Notes: generated by a model from the letters alone, not told the origin. Shown: positions 52,617 through 61,795, numbered from the stretch's first letter. The stretch: 64,000 nucleotides of DNA from CALGLS01 sp047626155 (GCA_047626155.1 JBLHRR010000007.1:1-64000); one strand, 5' to 3'. Translations and numbers: made by a program.

Positions 52617-55271
52617 CTAATGTGCATGCCCATGCTCCAAAGCTTCTTCCTCTTTTTTATTCACCGCCGGAGCACCTTCTGTTGCCTGATTATTGATTAA
52701 ATGTCCAAAGAATAAAGCGTTTGTAAATATCTTGTTGGTTCCCAGCCAAAAGCCTCGAAAATTCATGTTGTCCGCCAAAGCAATTACGCGCCCATTACCA
52801 AGACTGGTAACGACGATGGCCGCAGCATCGTTAATTAATTTTTGATTCTTTTTGGAAGCATAACCTGCCAACAATGATTTGTGAGAATAAACAGAAGGTG
52901 TAGAATATGGGTTTTTCCCCAGCTTCATCGCTGAAGTACCTCTACGAAAAACAGGAAGGGTTTTATTCCTAAATCCGTAAGTCAATGGATGACTAAGATC
53001 CAACTCCGTTTGGAAAATGGCCCCGCCAATGACTTGAGCACCACTGGTGGCAGAACGACTATTATAAGAACGTCTTGCCGTATTCTTGTTTTTAGAAGCG
53101 GCTCCTTTCTTATAACTGATGTTAGCCAAACCTTTCGATTTCGCCCAGTTGATGGCATTCCCAGAAACAATAAGTACACCTCCATTGCTGACCCATGTTT
53201 TTAATTTGGAAACTGCATTTTTGGAGAGCGAATTATAGGAGCCACTGACCATAACAATGTTATTGTATTTACTTAAGTCTATGTTCCCCAGTCGATCTGT
53301 AGGTACTATGGTTGGAGGCATCTCATAACGTTGGTCAAGCAAATGCCAGACTTCTCCAACGTCGTAGGAGCGAGTGCCTACTCCAGCTACTAGTAATACT
53401 TTTGGTGTTTTAAGTAAGGCAAAAGTATTACTCCCTAAATCCCGGCCCTGTGGAGTAAGCCCGGTAGAAACAGACTGAAAGGCCACATTGTTTTCTTTTG
53501 CGATTTCTGATAATTTTTTGTAGATCGTAAGACTATTGTTTTTTTGCTCTGATGTGGTGAAGTTTAATTGGTTTTGAACAGGTATTAATATCGTACCTCT
53601 TCTGAAACGGCGGTTGCCTCCTTGGGTAGAAATGCTAAAAGGGGAGTTGGCCACTTTCGCTTGGATGCCTTTTTGTAAAAGCTGATTCAAAACTTTCGGA
53701 GCATAATAATCGTCCCATTCCATAAGGTAGGCATAATCGGTTTGCTGAAAATCAGGAGCCGAATATTCATGTGTACTTACTTGTTTGCCCTTCGTGGAAA
53801 ATGATTTGGAATCAAGAGCAGCATAGTCGAGATTGAAAGCCAAGGGTAAGGTCCAGGCAGATACATCATAAAACAGGCTGTCTGTAAAAGAAGTTCTTGT
53901 TTCAAAAATAGATTGAATTAACTTTGTCTGCCGTTGTAACAATGGAACTACGTATGCTTGTCCTTTCTTAAATTGTTTTCCGTTTTTTCTAATGTCTTTG
54001 TCTAGCGCATAAACCTCAATTTGATGACGGTTTAATAATTCTACAAAATGCGCAAGCCGACTATGGTCGTAATTTTCACCAAAAACGTAAGCCGCCTCCT
54101 TCAATCCTTTAGCTTCCTTAACTGCATTCTTATAAAAATTACGCTTGTAGTTTAGCAATTTCATACGCATCTTCAGCGCCGCTTTTTGAGTAGACAAAGA
54201 GGCCGCCACTTGATTTCGGATGGTATATGCAAAGGTCATCGTTCCATTTTTGGTTTCCCGAATGTGGCCTCTGGAACTAGCCTGCTCAAATAAAATTCCA
54301 ATACTTCCATTGACATCTGGATAGGTAGAACCTTTACCATAATAGAAATCATCGAAAGACTCTTCTGAATAATAAAGCGAACCCAGTTTATCCAACTGCG
54401 CAGCATGATAGTTTCCGATTTGCTTGGTTAAATCTTGGTTTCGCTGTGGCGTAATAGGGTTGGTTCGTGAAGGAATACCTGGTTGAAAAAAGAAGGTAGC
54501 ATCAGATCCCATTTCGTGATGGTCCGTCAAAATGTTCGGACCCCATTCATGAAAAATATTCAAACGTCCCTGGCTTTCTGGATGCACGGCTAAAAGCCAA
54601 TCCCGGTTTAAATCAAACCAATAATGATTAGTTCGTCCGCCTGGCCAGCTTTCGCTAAATTCCCGGCTGTCCGGATTGGTTGATGGGTGTTTGCTTTTGT
54701 GCATGTTCACCCAGGTGGAAAAACGATGCAAGCCGTCTGGATTGAAACAGGGGTCTAACAGTATAATTACATCATCTAGCAATTCTGCTACTTCCTTGCT
54801 CTGGCTTGCCGCCAAATGATAAGCAACCACCAAGGCGGCATTCGAACCACTGGATTCATTACCATGAACACTATATCCCTGAAGGACCACAGAAGGCAAA
54901 TTGTCAATGTCAACTTTAGCGCTTTCCTTCGGATTGCTCAATTGTTGATGCTGTTTTTTTATCGTTTCAATATTAGCCAGATTCTTTTTGGAACTAATGG
55001 TGAGGACGACTAAAGGACGCCCTTCATGTGAACGTGCGTATTCCCGTAGCTGAACCCGATCAGAAGCCGCTGCCAATGCCCGCATGTAATAACTGAGTTG
55101 ATCGTGACTCACGTGCCAGTCCCCAACTTCATAGCCCAATACAGATTCCGGCGTCGGAATATTGGTATCATAAGTCTCAGAAGGAAGATAGTAGGAGAGT
55201 GGTTGCCCTTGTGCTAAAAGCAGATTAGATATAAATAACAATAGGAATACAAAAGTGTAAGTTTGTTTCAT
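52617..55271 (-). CDS. Secreted M14-family zinc carboxypeptidase
   Basis: The 884-residue protein has a signal peptide (MKQTYTFVFLLLFISNLLLAQG). The M14 catalytic domain (about 55-375) has the zinc motif HGNESSG, GGRTNHYWFDLNRDW and the DHHEMGSDATFF loop. The long C-terminal part (about 375-884) has a gliding/GATase-like beta-alpha segment (KVLLVAGVGTRSYDVGEVWHLLDQ). Such secreted zinc carboxypeptidases are common in marine Bacteroidota and digest peptides outside the cell. No T9SS sorting domain is seen; the tail is HGHAH. It appears monocistronic. Confidence 0.9.
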   Translation of the reverse strand: MKQTYTFVFLLLFISNLLLAQGQPLSYYLPSETYDTNIPTPESVLGYEVGDWHVSHDQLSYYMRALAAASDRVQLREYARSHEGRPLVVLTISSKKNLANIETIKKQHQQLSNPKESAKVDIDNLPSVVLQGYSVHGNESSGSNAALVVAYHLAASQSKEVAELLDDVIILLDPCFNPDGLHRFSTWVNMHKSKHPSTNPDSREFSESWPGGRTNHYWFDLNRDWLLAVHPESQGRLNIFHEWGPNILTDHHEMGSDATFFFQPGIPSRTNPITPQRNQDLTKQIGNYHAAQLDKLGSLYYSEESFDDFYYGKGSTYPDVNGSIGILFEQASSRGHIRETKNGTMTFAYTIRNQVAASLSTQKAALKMRMKLLNYKRNFYKNAVKEAKGLKEAAYVFGENYDHSRLAHFVELLNRHQIEVYALDKDIRKNGKQFKKGQAYVVPLLQRQTKLIQSIFETRTSFTDSLFYDVSAWTLPLAFNLDYAALDSKSFSTKGKQVSTHEYSAPDFQQTDYAYLMEWDDYYAPKVLNQLLQKGIQAKVANSPFSISTQGGNRRFRRGTILIPVQNQLNFTTSEQKNNSLTIYKKLSEIAKENNVAFQSVSTGLTPQGRDLGSNTFALLKTPKVLLVAGVGTRSYDVGEVWHLLDQRYEMPPTIVPTDRLGNIDLSKYNNIVMVSGSYNSLSKNAVSKLKTWVSNGGVLIVSGNAINWAKSKGLANISYKKGAASKNKNTARRSYNSRSATSGAQVIGGAIFQTELDLSHPLTYGFRNKTLPVFRRGTSAMKLGKNPYSTPSVYSHKSLLAGYASKKNQKLINDAAAIVVTSLGNGRVIALADNMNFRGFWLGTNKIFTNALFFGHLINNQATEGAPAVNKKEEEALEHGHAH

Positions 55272-55570
55272 GTCGCAGCGTTTGAAGATTAAGGCTGCAA
55301 AGGTCGGAAAATGAAATGGTATTCTAGCTTCGCTAGAGATTTTTTTACCTCAGGTTTGAGAACCCTGCAAGAAAGAGAGCAGCTGAGCAAGGCGCGCTTA
55401 AAGGGAAGACATCAACCTCGTAAGGCTTTCCGAACTCTAGCGCTACGCAAATGCCACCCCATGGAGTTGGGGGAAGCCAGTTACGTATAATAATACGAAA
55501 GTAGGATTTAACAAAATCGGGATTCAGCGTAAGTGGGAAGTTAATGTTAATGTTAACCGTTAAAGTTAAC
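55272..55570. other. 299-bp intergenic region with short repeats
   Basis: TCTAGC-TTC-GCTAGA with a T tract lies at 55323-55345 on the plus strand. AAGTGGGAAGTTAATGTTAA, followed by a further TGTTAA and then CCGTTAA, lies at 55531-55570, matching the motif near 13160. No gene was seen. Confidence 0.55.
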
Positions 55571-56761
55571 TCAGGGATTCTTCTTCGCAAAATTCAAAAC
55601 ATCTCTTCCGCCCAGTAAGTCAATCATCGCCATTCTGATTTCCTGTAGGTATTTCGCCCGATAAGTGATGAGGTTTCTGATGCGTTTTACGATGACTTCA
55701 TCAGATTTCATAACCGTAGAAAAAGTTTTTTCCAGTTTTCGAATTTGGTAAGCAGCTTCCAGTTTTGTGATAGCAGAAGATTGTTGAAGTTGAAAATATT
55801 GATACATTTCTTCTACAACAGTGGCTGTTCGGTGAGCGTGGATATAGCGAAGTGCTTCTATGGTGAGCATTAAGTCTTCAGGACTAGTCTGTTTTATAAA
55901 ATCAACGAGGGTATTTTTTTTGGTAAAAAACTGTTCGAGTTTCATTAACTCATATTGGAAAAGCAGCGGACTATAGTTTTTCTGGAAGTGACCAGCCATA
56001 TCTCCATCGCCCGGGAAGCGTTCCATTCCTTCAGGTACTAATTCAGCGATGGTCTCATCTATCTTAAGGACAGAGTGCCATTCGTATTGCTTGCCAGAAG
56101 AAACCATGGAGTGCATGGCTTGGTGTTGTGCGCCTTTGTTGAATACTTGAACATTGTCTAACAATATACTTCCATTGTAAGGCTCTTGTGCTTCATCGTC
56201 ATAATAGGCTTGCAAAAAGAGGAATTCAAAATCTTGTTGTGGCATTAACAAAAACTGATGCTCATTCCAATCCACATCATTAATAACAGGGCTTTCGGCT
56301 AATAACTGAGTCGTTTCACAAACACGATCACCACCAAAGATACGAAGAATGACACCTTTGGTATACTCCATATCAATCTTCAATTTCTTGCTTCTACTAA
56401 TGTAAGCAGCAGGTTTTGCTAGTTGAAGGGTCAATAGATAATTGGAATCTTTTTTTAACTCCTGGCTCAGTGGGGCGCCAATCATTTCCTGGGTATCATT
56501 ATCACGGGTAACCATCATCAAAAAGTTGAAATCATGTGCCGCGCTGTGTTTGACATTATGGAAAGCACTCAATTCACTGTGTACATCCGGAGCAGTTTCA
56601 TTGTTTGACCCACAGTCGATCCAGCCAGGAATCTCTGTATTACGTTTACCAGGTTTTGCAATCCCCTCTTCAAAAGAGGCATTGTTGATTGGAAGCTGAG
56701 TTTGTGCCATTGGACAAAGGCTCAGCAGAAGAAAAGGGAGAGTAAGGTGATGCTTTAACAT
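55571..56761 (-). CDS. Secreted protein of unknown function, carbohydrate-binding-like N-terminal domain
   Basis: The ATG at 56761 gives 396 residues with a signal peptide (MLKHHLTLPFLLLSLCPMAQ). Residues about 30-210 resemble a carbohydrate-binding or jelly-roll domain (NNASFEEG...PGWIDCG, LTLQLAKP, NGSILLDNVQVF). The C-terminal half is mostly helical with no family I can name and no T9SS domain. The E4 element lies directly upstream, in the opposite orientation. Confidence 0.78.
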   Translation of the reverse strand: MLKHHLTLPFLLLSLCPMAQTQLPINNASFEEGIAKPGKRNTEIPGWIDCGSNNETAPDVHSELSAFHNVKHSAAHDFNFLMMVTRDNDTQEMIGAPLSQELKKDSNYLLTLQLAKPAAYISRSKKLKIDMEYTKGVILRIFGGDRVCETTQLLAESPVINDVDWNEHQFLLMPQQDFEFLFLQAYYDDEAQEPYNGSILLDNVQVFNKGAQHQAMHSMVSSGKQYEWHSVLKIDETIAELVPEGMERFPGDGDMAGHFQKNYSPLLFQYELMKLEQFFTKKNTLVDFIKQTSPEDLMLTIEALRYIHAHRTATVVEEMYQYFQLQQSSAITKLEAAYQIRKLEKTFSTVMKSDEVIVKRIRNLITYRAKYLQEIRMAMIDLLGGRDVLNFAKKNP

Positions 56762-56772
56762 AATATCGGGTC

Positions 56773-56893
56773 TTAGGAACAACAAAAAATTAACTTAGAC
56801 TATTGCAATTTTTTAGTAAAAGCTAAACGACCATAGGGAGAGTGCTTTAACTAAAAGATTGAGTGTAATAATAGTCTAAATTATTTTTTGTGT
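56773..56893 (+). repeat. E4: structured element with conserved 20-nt loop (candidate RNA)
   Basis: Flank TTAGGAACAACAAAAAATTAAC leads into stem P1 (56795-56804 with 56870-56879, perfect ten pairs), GCAATT, stem P2 (56811-56823 with 56844-56856, one mismatch) and the loop TAAACGACCATAGGGAGAGT (56824-56843). The linker GATTGAGTGTAAT and the tail TTATTTTTTGTGTAA follow. It matches E3 in layout with compensatory stem changes. It is oriented against both neighbouring genes, so on the plus strand it would be a free-standing transcript with a U-rich end. Confidence 0.7.
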
Positions 56894-56944
56894 AACAGCA
56901 AAAATGGTTTGGGCATTTTCAAAGACTTTACGAAGGTAGGGAAA

Positions 56945-57469
56945 TTATTTACGTTCCCAAAACTTCCAGTTTATCCGCTTCCGCTTCTTCTTTTTGGGCT
57001 TAATCAATACATAACGTAAAGATACGGCTGTAGTCGTATTGAGAAACTGATTGCCGCCAACTACATTCAAATTGGGTTGTATATCCAAGGATACAGTCAT
57101 TTTGCCAACCGCTAACTCCAGACCAGTTATGGCCGCAACACCAGAAGGGTTCCTAAATTCATCTTCAAGTGTAGAGTTATTGTTGTACCAGCTTTTGTGA
57201 AGTCCTAAACCGTAATAGAGATTTAACCTTTTGAATAAAATTTTCTGATGTTGTTCTGCGAGAACGATAATAGAATTTAAACTGGAATTTCCAGCGCCAA
57301 CTTGAAGAATGCCTTCTAGGGTAATTTTCTTATAGACCAGCTGCTGAATAGAAAGGCCAATGGTTTTTTCACTTCCCAGACGGATACCTGCCGCTGTTCG
57401 ATAATGTTGTGCCTGGCTCTCGCTGTAACTAAAAAGAAGCGGAAAAAGAAGAATGATAATTCGACGCAT
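56945..57469 (-). CDS. Small outer-membrane or periplasmic protein (hypothetical)
   Basis: The 174-residue protein has a signal peptide (MRRIIILLFPLLFSYSESQAQ) and beta-strand-like repeats: YRTAAGIRLGSEKTIGLSIQQLVYKKITLEGILQVG, LNLYYGLGLHKSW, TGLELAVGKMTVSLDIQPNLNVVGG. A basic C-terminal tail (KPKKKKRKRINWKFWERK) ends it. The strand pattern suggests a small beta-barrel. No family recognised. Confidence 0.75.
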   Translation of the reverse strand: MRRIIILLFPLLFSYSESQAQHYRTAAGIRLGSEKTIGLSIQQLVYKKITLEGILQVGAGNSSLNSIIVLAEQHQKILFKRLNLYYGLGLHKSWYNNNSTLEDEFRNPSGVAAITGLELAVGKMTVSLDIQPNLNVVGGNQFLNTTTAVSLRYVLIKPKKKKRKRINWKFWERK

Positions 57470-57647
57470 GGGTGTTAGATTTAGGTTCTTTTAATAAGTT
57501 CTAGGTGGAGCTTATTATGACAGCGTTGTAAGTACTGTGATTTTATTGGAGGAGAAACGAAATCTGTATTGTGGAAATTGTAGCTTAGAAACCTTTAAAA
57601 TTATTTAGAGGAGTCTGACTTTATAGAGAGGCCAGAAAAAAAATCCG

Positions 57648-57655
57648 TACTTTTG
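57648..57655 (+). promoter_or_regulatory. Bacteroidota -7 box for the Gfo/Idh/MocA gene
   Basis: TACTTTTG matches TAnnTTTG, 68 bp upstream of the ATG at 57724. Confidence 0.55.
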
Positions 57656-57723
57656 TGGCCTTCTGAAAAATCCAATTGTAAGAAACATTTAGGAATACTA
57701 ACAGTAAACTACACCCGCACTTC

Positions 57724-58725
57724 ATGAAAATAGGCCTCATTGGTACCGGACACCTCGGGAAAATACACCTGAAATGCATCCAACTTGTCGAAGAACTCGA
57801 ACTCGTGGGCTGCTATGATATTGATGGCGAACGTTGCAAAGCCATTGCTGCCGAAAAAGGAATTGTTGCCTTCGACTCTGCCGAAGCACTGATGGCTGCT
57901 GTGGATATTGTTGACATTGTAACGCCGACGGTTACTCATTTCGCTTTAGCAAAAGCAGCCTTAGAGCAGGGTAAGCACGTTTTCATTGAGAAACCATTGA
58001 CGCATACGGTAGAAGAGGCAAAAATACTATTGGATTTATCGAGGGCAAAAAACTGTAAAGTGCAGGTGGGGCATGTAGAACGATTCAACCCTGCTTTCTT
58101 ATCCTTGGAAGGAAAAAGTCTTTCGCCTATGTTTATTGAAGCACATCGGCTGGCTATGTTTAATCCTAGAGGAACAGACGTGTCCGTAGTGTTAGATTTG
58201 ATGATTCACGACATAGATATTGTACTGAGTATGGTCAAGTCTCCTTTAAAAAGAATTTCCGCTAGTGGGGTAGCAGTAGTCAGTGATACACCGGATATCA
58301 GTAATGCCCGTTTGGAATTCGAGAATGGATGTGTAGCAAATTTGACGGCAAGCCGACTGTCGCTTAAACAAATGCGGAAAGTGCGTCTTTTCCAGAAAGA
58401 TGCCTACATAAGTTTGGACTTTTTGGACAAGAAAGCACAGATTATCCGTTTATATGATAAAGGAGCAGTTGATAAGCCACAAAGCGATGATCTGCTTGAA
58501 TTGGATACAGCTAACGGCCAAAAGTTTATCCACATTGATATGCCGGAAATTGCTGACAATAATGCCATAAGAATGGAGTTAGATTCCTTCCGTAAAAGCA
58601 TTGTTGAAAACACCCGTCCTTTAGTGGATGTTGAGGACGGTTATAAAGCGCTAAAGGTCGCCCATGAGGTTATTCAAGTAATGAATGAAAATAAATTATC
58701 TTCTTTGACAAATGAAGAACTATGA
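57724..58725 (+). CDS. Gfo/Idh/MocA-family oxidoreductase
   Basis: The 333-residue NAD(P)-dependent sugar dehydrogenase-like enzyme has the Rossmann motif IGLIGTGHLGKIHLKC, VDIVDIVTPTVTHFALAKAA, the signature FIEKPLTHTVEEAK and the histidine region VLDLMIHDIDIVLSM. The substrate is a sugar or inositol derivative, not identifiable. It is followed at 33 bp by a lipoprotein and then by a polyprenyl sugar transferase, so it may act in polysaccharide precursor synthesis. Confidence 0.9.
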   Translation: MKIGLIGTGHLGKIHLKCIQLVEELELVGCYDIDGERCKAIAAEKGIVAFDSAEALMAAVDIVDIVTPTVTHFALAKAALEQGKHVFIEKPLTHTVEEAKILLDLSRAKNCKVQVGHVERFNPAFLSLEGKSLSPMFIEAHRLAMFNPRGTDVSVVLDLMIHDIDIVLSMVKSPLKRISASGVAVVSDTPDISNARLEFENGCVANLTASRLSLKQMRKVRLFQKDAYISLDFLDKKAQIIRLYDKGAVDKPQSDDLLELDTANGQKFIHIDMPEIADNNAIRMELDSFRKSIVENTRPLVDVEDGYKALKVAHEVIQVMNENKLSSLTNEEL

Positions 58726-58758
58726 AAATGAAATTCGTAAACTAAAGCAAAAATTATA

Positions 58759-59637
58759 ATGAAACAACTTTCACTACTACTCGCAGTACTATTGTTATCC
58801 TCCTGCGATGTTATCAATCCGGGAGAAGATGAACCAACTTACCTGACCATAGAAAGTATGGATTTGCAGGCAACTACCTCAGAAGGAGGGAACACCCACA
58901 ATATAGAGGATGCTTGGGTATATGTTAATAGCCAACTAGTTGGTATTTACGAAATGCCGGCTACTTTTCCCGTTCTCGATAGAGGGGAACAAGTCATTGA
59001 AGTTTTTGGAGGAATCAAAAGAAATGGCCGTTCAGACCTTCCAGAAGCCTACCCCTTTTACGAAAGAGATTCTATAACAATAGATTTAGATGAAGGGGCA
59101 ACATTGGAAATATCCCCAACGGTAACATACCGAGATGATGCTATTTTTATTTTGGTAGAACAATTTGACGACGAGACCACCCTCATGAGCTTTGACGCTG
59201 ATAAGATTGCTGTAACCGGGATGGAAATAATAACTGGAGCCGAAAGTTTGGATGGTTCCTCTGGTATCATTCGGGTGGATACGGCCAACAATTTTTTTGA
59301 TATTGGCTCCGTCGTTTTAGAAGATTTGCCAACTACAGCCAACCCTTTTTATGCAGAGATGGACTTTAAATCAGATTTGCAAATGAATGTCGGCTTAGTC
59401 GCCTATGATGTTTTTAATAACGTTATTTATAATGATTTCCTACAAGGTTTTAATCCAAGTGACGAGTGGAAAAAAATCTACATTGACCTAACTCTTGCTA
59501 TGGGCGGATTGCGGAGTTTACCAGGGCTTGCTTATTATCGAATGCATTTTACGGCATTCCTTGATTTGAATAACGATGAAGGAATAACTGAAGCTGAAAT
59601 ATTATTAGATAACCTGAAGGTGTTGAAATTTGAATAA
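58759..59637 (+). CDS. Lipoprotein of unknown function
   Basis: The 292-residue protein has a lipoprotein signal with cysteine in LLLSSCDVINPG. The body is beta-rich: YLTIESMDLQATTSEGGNTHNIEDAWVYVN, MPATFPVLDRGEQVIEVFGGIKRNG, EADILLDNLKVLKF-like end (TEAEILLDNLKVL). It is encoded between a sugar oxidoreductase and a sugar transferase and overlaps the latter by eight bases. Confidence 0.82.
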   Translation: MKQLSLLLAVLLLSSCDVINPGEDEPTYLTIESMDLQATTSEGGNTHNIEDAWVYVNSQLVGIYEMPATFPVLDRGEQVIEVFGGIKRNGRSDLPEAYPFYERDSITIDLDEGATLEISPTVTYRDDAIFILVEQFDDETTLMSFDADKIAVTGMEIITGAESLDGSSGIIRVDTANNFFDIGSVVLEDLPTTANPFYAEMDFKSDLQMNVGLVAYDVFNNVIYNDFLQGFNPSDEWKKIYIDLTLAMGGLRSLPGLAYYRMHFTAFLDLNNDEGITEAEILLDNLKVLKFE

Positions 59638-61048
59638 GCGACGAAGAATTGACATGTTTTTTTACGGCTTTGCCGACTTCCTGGCTGCTATGATGGCCTG
59701 GGCTTGTTTTTATATTTATAGAAAAAAAATAGAAAACATTGTCCCGGATTGGACCATATTGGAAGACCCTAATTTTTGGTACGGTATCGTACTCATTCCT
59801 ACCTGCTGGGTTTTACTTTATTCTATTTTTGATAAGTATACTGATATTTATCGAATGTCGAGGCTGGCAACAATGGCCCGTACTTTTTTCCTTTCTTTCG
59901 TTGGTGTAGTCTGCTTGTTTTTCACCTTGATCCTTGACGATTTCGTCCGCGACTACCACACTTATTACCAATCCTTTTTAGTATTGTTGTTTTGTCATTT
60001 TGGAATTACCATTCTTTTTAGAACGATCTTATTGACTCGTGCCAACCGACGTCTGAAAAGAGGAGTGGTTAGTTTTAACAGCCTCATTATTGGTGGAAAC
60101 CAAAAAGCTAAGAAATTATTTGAAGACATCAATTCTAAAAAAGAAGGTATCGGTTATAAGTTCATAGGCTTCGTAGATGCCAATGGAAAAGCAGACAGTG
60201 AATTGCTTATTTATCTCTCCCGACTCGGGAAGATAAAAGATCTACGGTCTATTATCAAAGAAGAGAAAGTGGAAGAGATCATCATAGCTGTAGAGCGATC
60301 AGAACATAATAAAGTAAAAGGGATCCTCAATGTACTTTTCGATTTGAATGATAAAATTCACATCAAAATCATTCCGGACATGTACGATATTTTGCTTGGG
60401 AGTGTACGGATGAATCAGGTCTTTGGTGCCGTGCTCATAGACATACAGGCGGACATCATGCCCCGCTGGCAGAAGATTGTAAAAAGATTGTTAGATGTAA
60501 CAGTTTCTATTTTCTGTTTAGTGATATTATTGCCGCTCTATTTGTTTATTTACCTCCGTGTCCGTTTATCTTCTACAGGCCCTATTCTGTTTAGACAGGA
60601 ACGAGTCGGCCTAAATGGACAACCTTTTTACATCAATAAATTTCGTTCGATGTATACCGATGCAGAAGACAGAGGTCCCCAGTTGGCTTCCTCCAATGAC
60701 AATCGGGTTACGCCTTGGGGAAAATTAATGCGAAAATATCGTTTAGACGAGTTGCCTCAATTCTGGAATGTGCTCATCGGCGAAATGTCTTTGGTCGGTC
60801 CTCGCCCGGAAAGGCAGTTTTATATTGATCAAATAGTAGCAGAAGAACCTCATTATAAGCACCTCTTAAAGGTGCGTCCGGGTATCACTTCCTGGGGCCA
60901 GGTGAAATATGGTTACGCCTCTAATTTGGAAGAGATGCTACAACGTCTTAAATTTGACCTGCTTTACGTTGAAAACCGCTCACTCAGCCTTGATTTTAAA
61001 ATCATGTTTTATACGGTTATGGTTTTAGTGCAAGGGAAGGGGCAGTAA
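59630..61048 (+). CDS. Polyprenyl-phosphate sugar transferase (WcaJ/WbaP type)
   Basis: The 472-residue protein has four or five N-terminal membrane helices (about 10-150), a middle Rossmann-like domain (about 155-270), a fifth membrane segment near 285-310, and the bacterial sugar-transferase domain (about 285-470). That domain contains FRQERVGLNGQPFYINKFRSMYTDAE, LRKYRLDELPQFWNVLIGEMSLVGPRPE and VRPGITSWGQVKYGY. It starts polysaccharide repeat assembly by moving a sugar phosphate to undecaprenyl phosphate. The start is taken as TTG at 59630 (MNKRRRIDM); ATG at 59654 is possible. Confidence 0.92.
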   Translation: MNKRRRIDMFFYGFADFLAAMMAWACFYIYRKKIENIVPDWTILEDPNFWYGIVLIPTCWVLLYSIFDKYTDIYRMSRLATMARTFFLSFVGVVCLFFTLILDDFVRDYHTYYQSFLVLLFCHFGITILFRTILLTRANRRLKRGVVSFNSLIIGGNQKAKKLFEDINSKKEGIGYKFIGFVDANGKADSELLIYLSRLGKIKDLRSIIKEEKVEEIIIAVERSEHNKVKGILNVLFDLNDKIHIKIIPDMYDILLGSVRMNQVFGAVLIDIQADIMPRWQKIVKRLLDVTVSIFCLVILLPLYLFIYLRVRLSSTGPILFRQERVGLNGQPFYINKFRSMYTDAEDRGPQLASSNDNRVTPWGKLMRKYRLDELPQFWNVLIGEMSLVGPRPERQFYIDQIVAEEPHYKHLLKVRPGITSWGQVKYGYASNLEEMLQRLKFDLLYVENRSLSLDFKIMFYTVMVLVQGKGQ

Positions 61049-61057
61049 ACGAAGGAA

Positions 61058-61180
61058 AGGGTGGATCAGGGTAGATAATGGCAGATCAGGGTTGATAATG
61101 GTTTCCCACTATTGTACGATAGGTGCGAACTACGAAAACCCTGATCTACCGCATATACCCTGATCCGCCCTGATCTACCC
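61058..61180. repeat. GATCAGGG direct and inverted repeats
   Basis: The word GATCAGGG occurs at 61064 and 61084 (20-bp period, followed by TAGATAATGG or TTGATAATGG) and three more times inverted between 61137 and 61177. The outer pair forms a hairpin-like structure. The word CCCACTATTGTACGATAG nearby contains the inverted TAGTGGG motif. Confidence 0.65.
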
Positions 61181-61241
61181 ATTATTTTTATCCACCGAGT
61201 ATTAACCTAAGACGCAGAGTTACAAAAAATAATATCGAATA

Positions 61242-61664
61242 ATGCCAGAAGATTTCCTAAAAGAAAAGAAACATCGTCAGTCCATCATTTCCTTATTGCT
61301 TGAAATGACGGCTTCCGACAACGCACTCAATGCACGAGAAACGAAGTTCGTCCTTGATGTGGCTACGCACCTCAAACTGACGCCCTCAGATATTCAGGAA
61401 GTGAAAGACAATCCGGCTAATTTCATATTCAGCCCACCTGCTCTTGAGCATGAACGGATGAATATTTTCTACTTCATTTTGTTTGCGATGGCGGTGGATG
61501 GTGAAATTAAGCAAGAGGAGGAACGTTTTGCTTATCAGGCGAGTTTGCGTCTTGGTTTCAATGATAGAATGACGGCTGATCTGTTGGTGGTGATGAAGCG
61601 GTATTTGAATAAGGTGATGCCGCCGGATGCTTTGTTGTTGGAGGTGAAGAAGTATATGAATTAA
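61242..61664 (+). CDS. TerB-like protein
   Basis: The 140-residue all-alpha protein matches the TerB/tellurite-resistance-like pattern: LLLEMTASDNALNARETKFVLDVATHL, FAMAVDGEIKQEEERFAYQASLRLGF with aspartate/glutamate metal-type positions (ASDNALN, VDGEIK). TerB domains bind metal and occur in stress responses. Function here unknown. A 9-bp hairpin begins at its stop codon. Confidence 0.75.
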   Translation: MPEDFLKEKKHRQSIISLLLEMTASDNALNARETKFVLDVATHLKLTPSDIQEVKDNPANFIFSPPALEHERMNIFYFILFAMAVDGEIKQEEERFAYQASLRLGFNDRMTADLLVVMKRYLNKVMPPDALLLEVKKYMN

Positions 61665-61685
61665 CTACCTACCATTAGGTAGTTC
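61664..61685 (+). terminator. Hairpin at the end of the TerB-like gene
   Basis: AACTACCTA (61664-61672) pairs perfectly with TAGGTAGTT (61677-61685) over a four-base loop, beginning at the last base of the stop codon. No T tract follows. GGTAAATTTACC near 61710 is another palindrome. Confidence 0.5.
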
Positions 61686-61784
61686 CACCTCTACCAAAAT
61701 CCACCTTTAGGTAAATTTACCCCCCGATGACGAAAATCCTTGGATGTATTTTATATTAAATCTATATTCGCACTCTGTTTAATT

Positions 61785-61795
61785 AGATTTAATCT
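61785..61795 (+). promoter_or_regulatory. AGATTTAATCT dyad upstream of feoA (possible metal-regulator site)
   Basis: A perfect 11-bp palindrome, AGATTTAATCT, within TTAATTAGATTTAATCTTAA, lies 15 bp before feoA. Its half-sites recall DtxR/IdeR-type iron boxes (TTAGGnTAnnCTAA), but the match is loose. It may be an iron-regulator operator. Confidence 0.35.

Noticed and set aside
55345..55590. 81-codon minus-strand frame in the gap between the M14 gene and the secreted protein
   Set aside because: It covers short intergenic repeats (TTAATGTTAACC), has no start signal and no recognisable domain.
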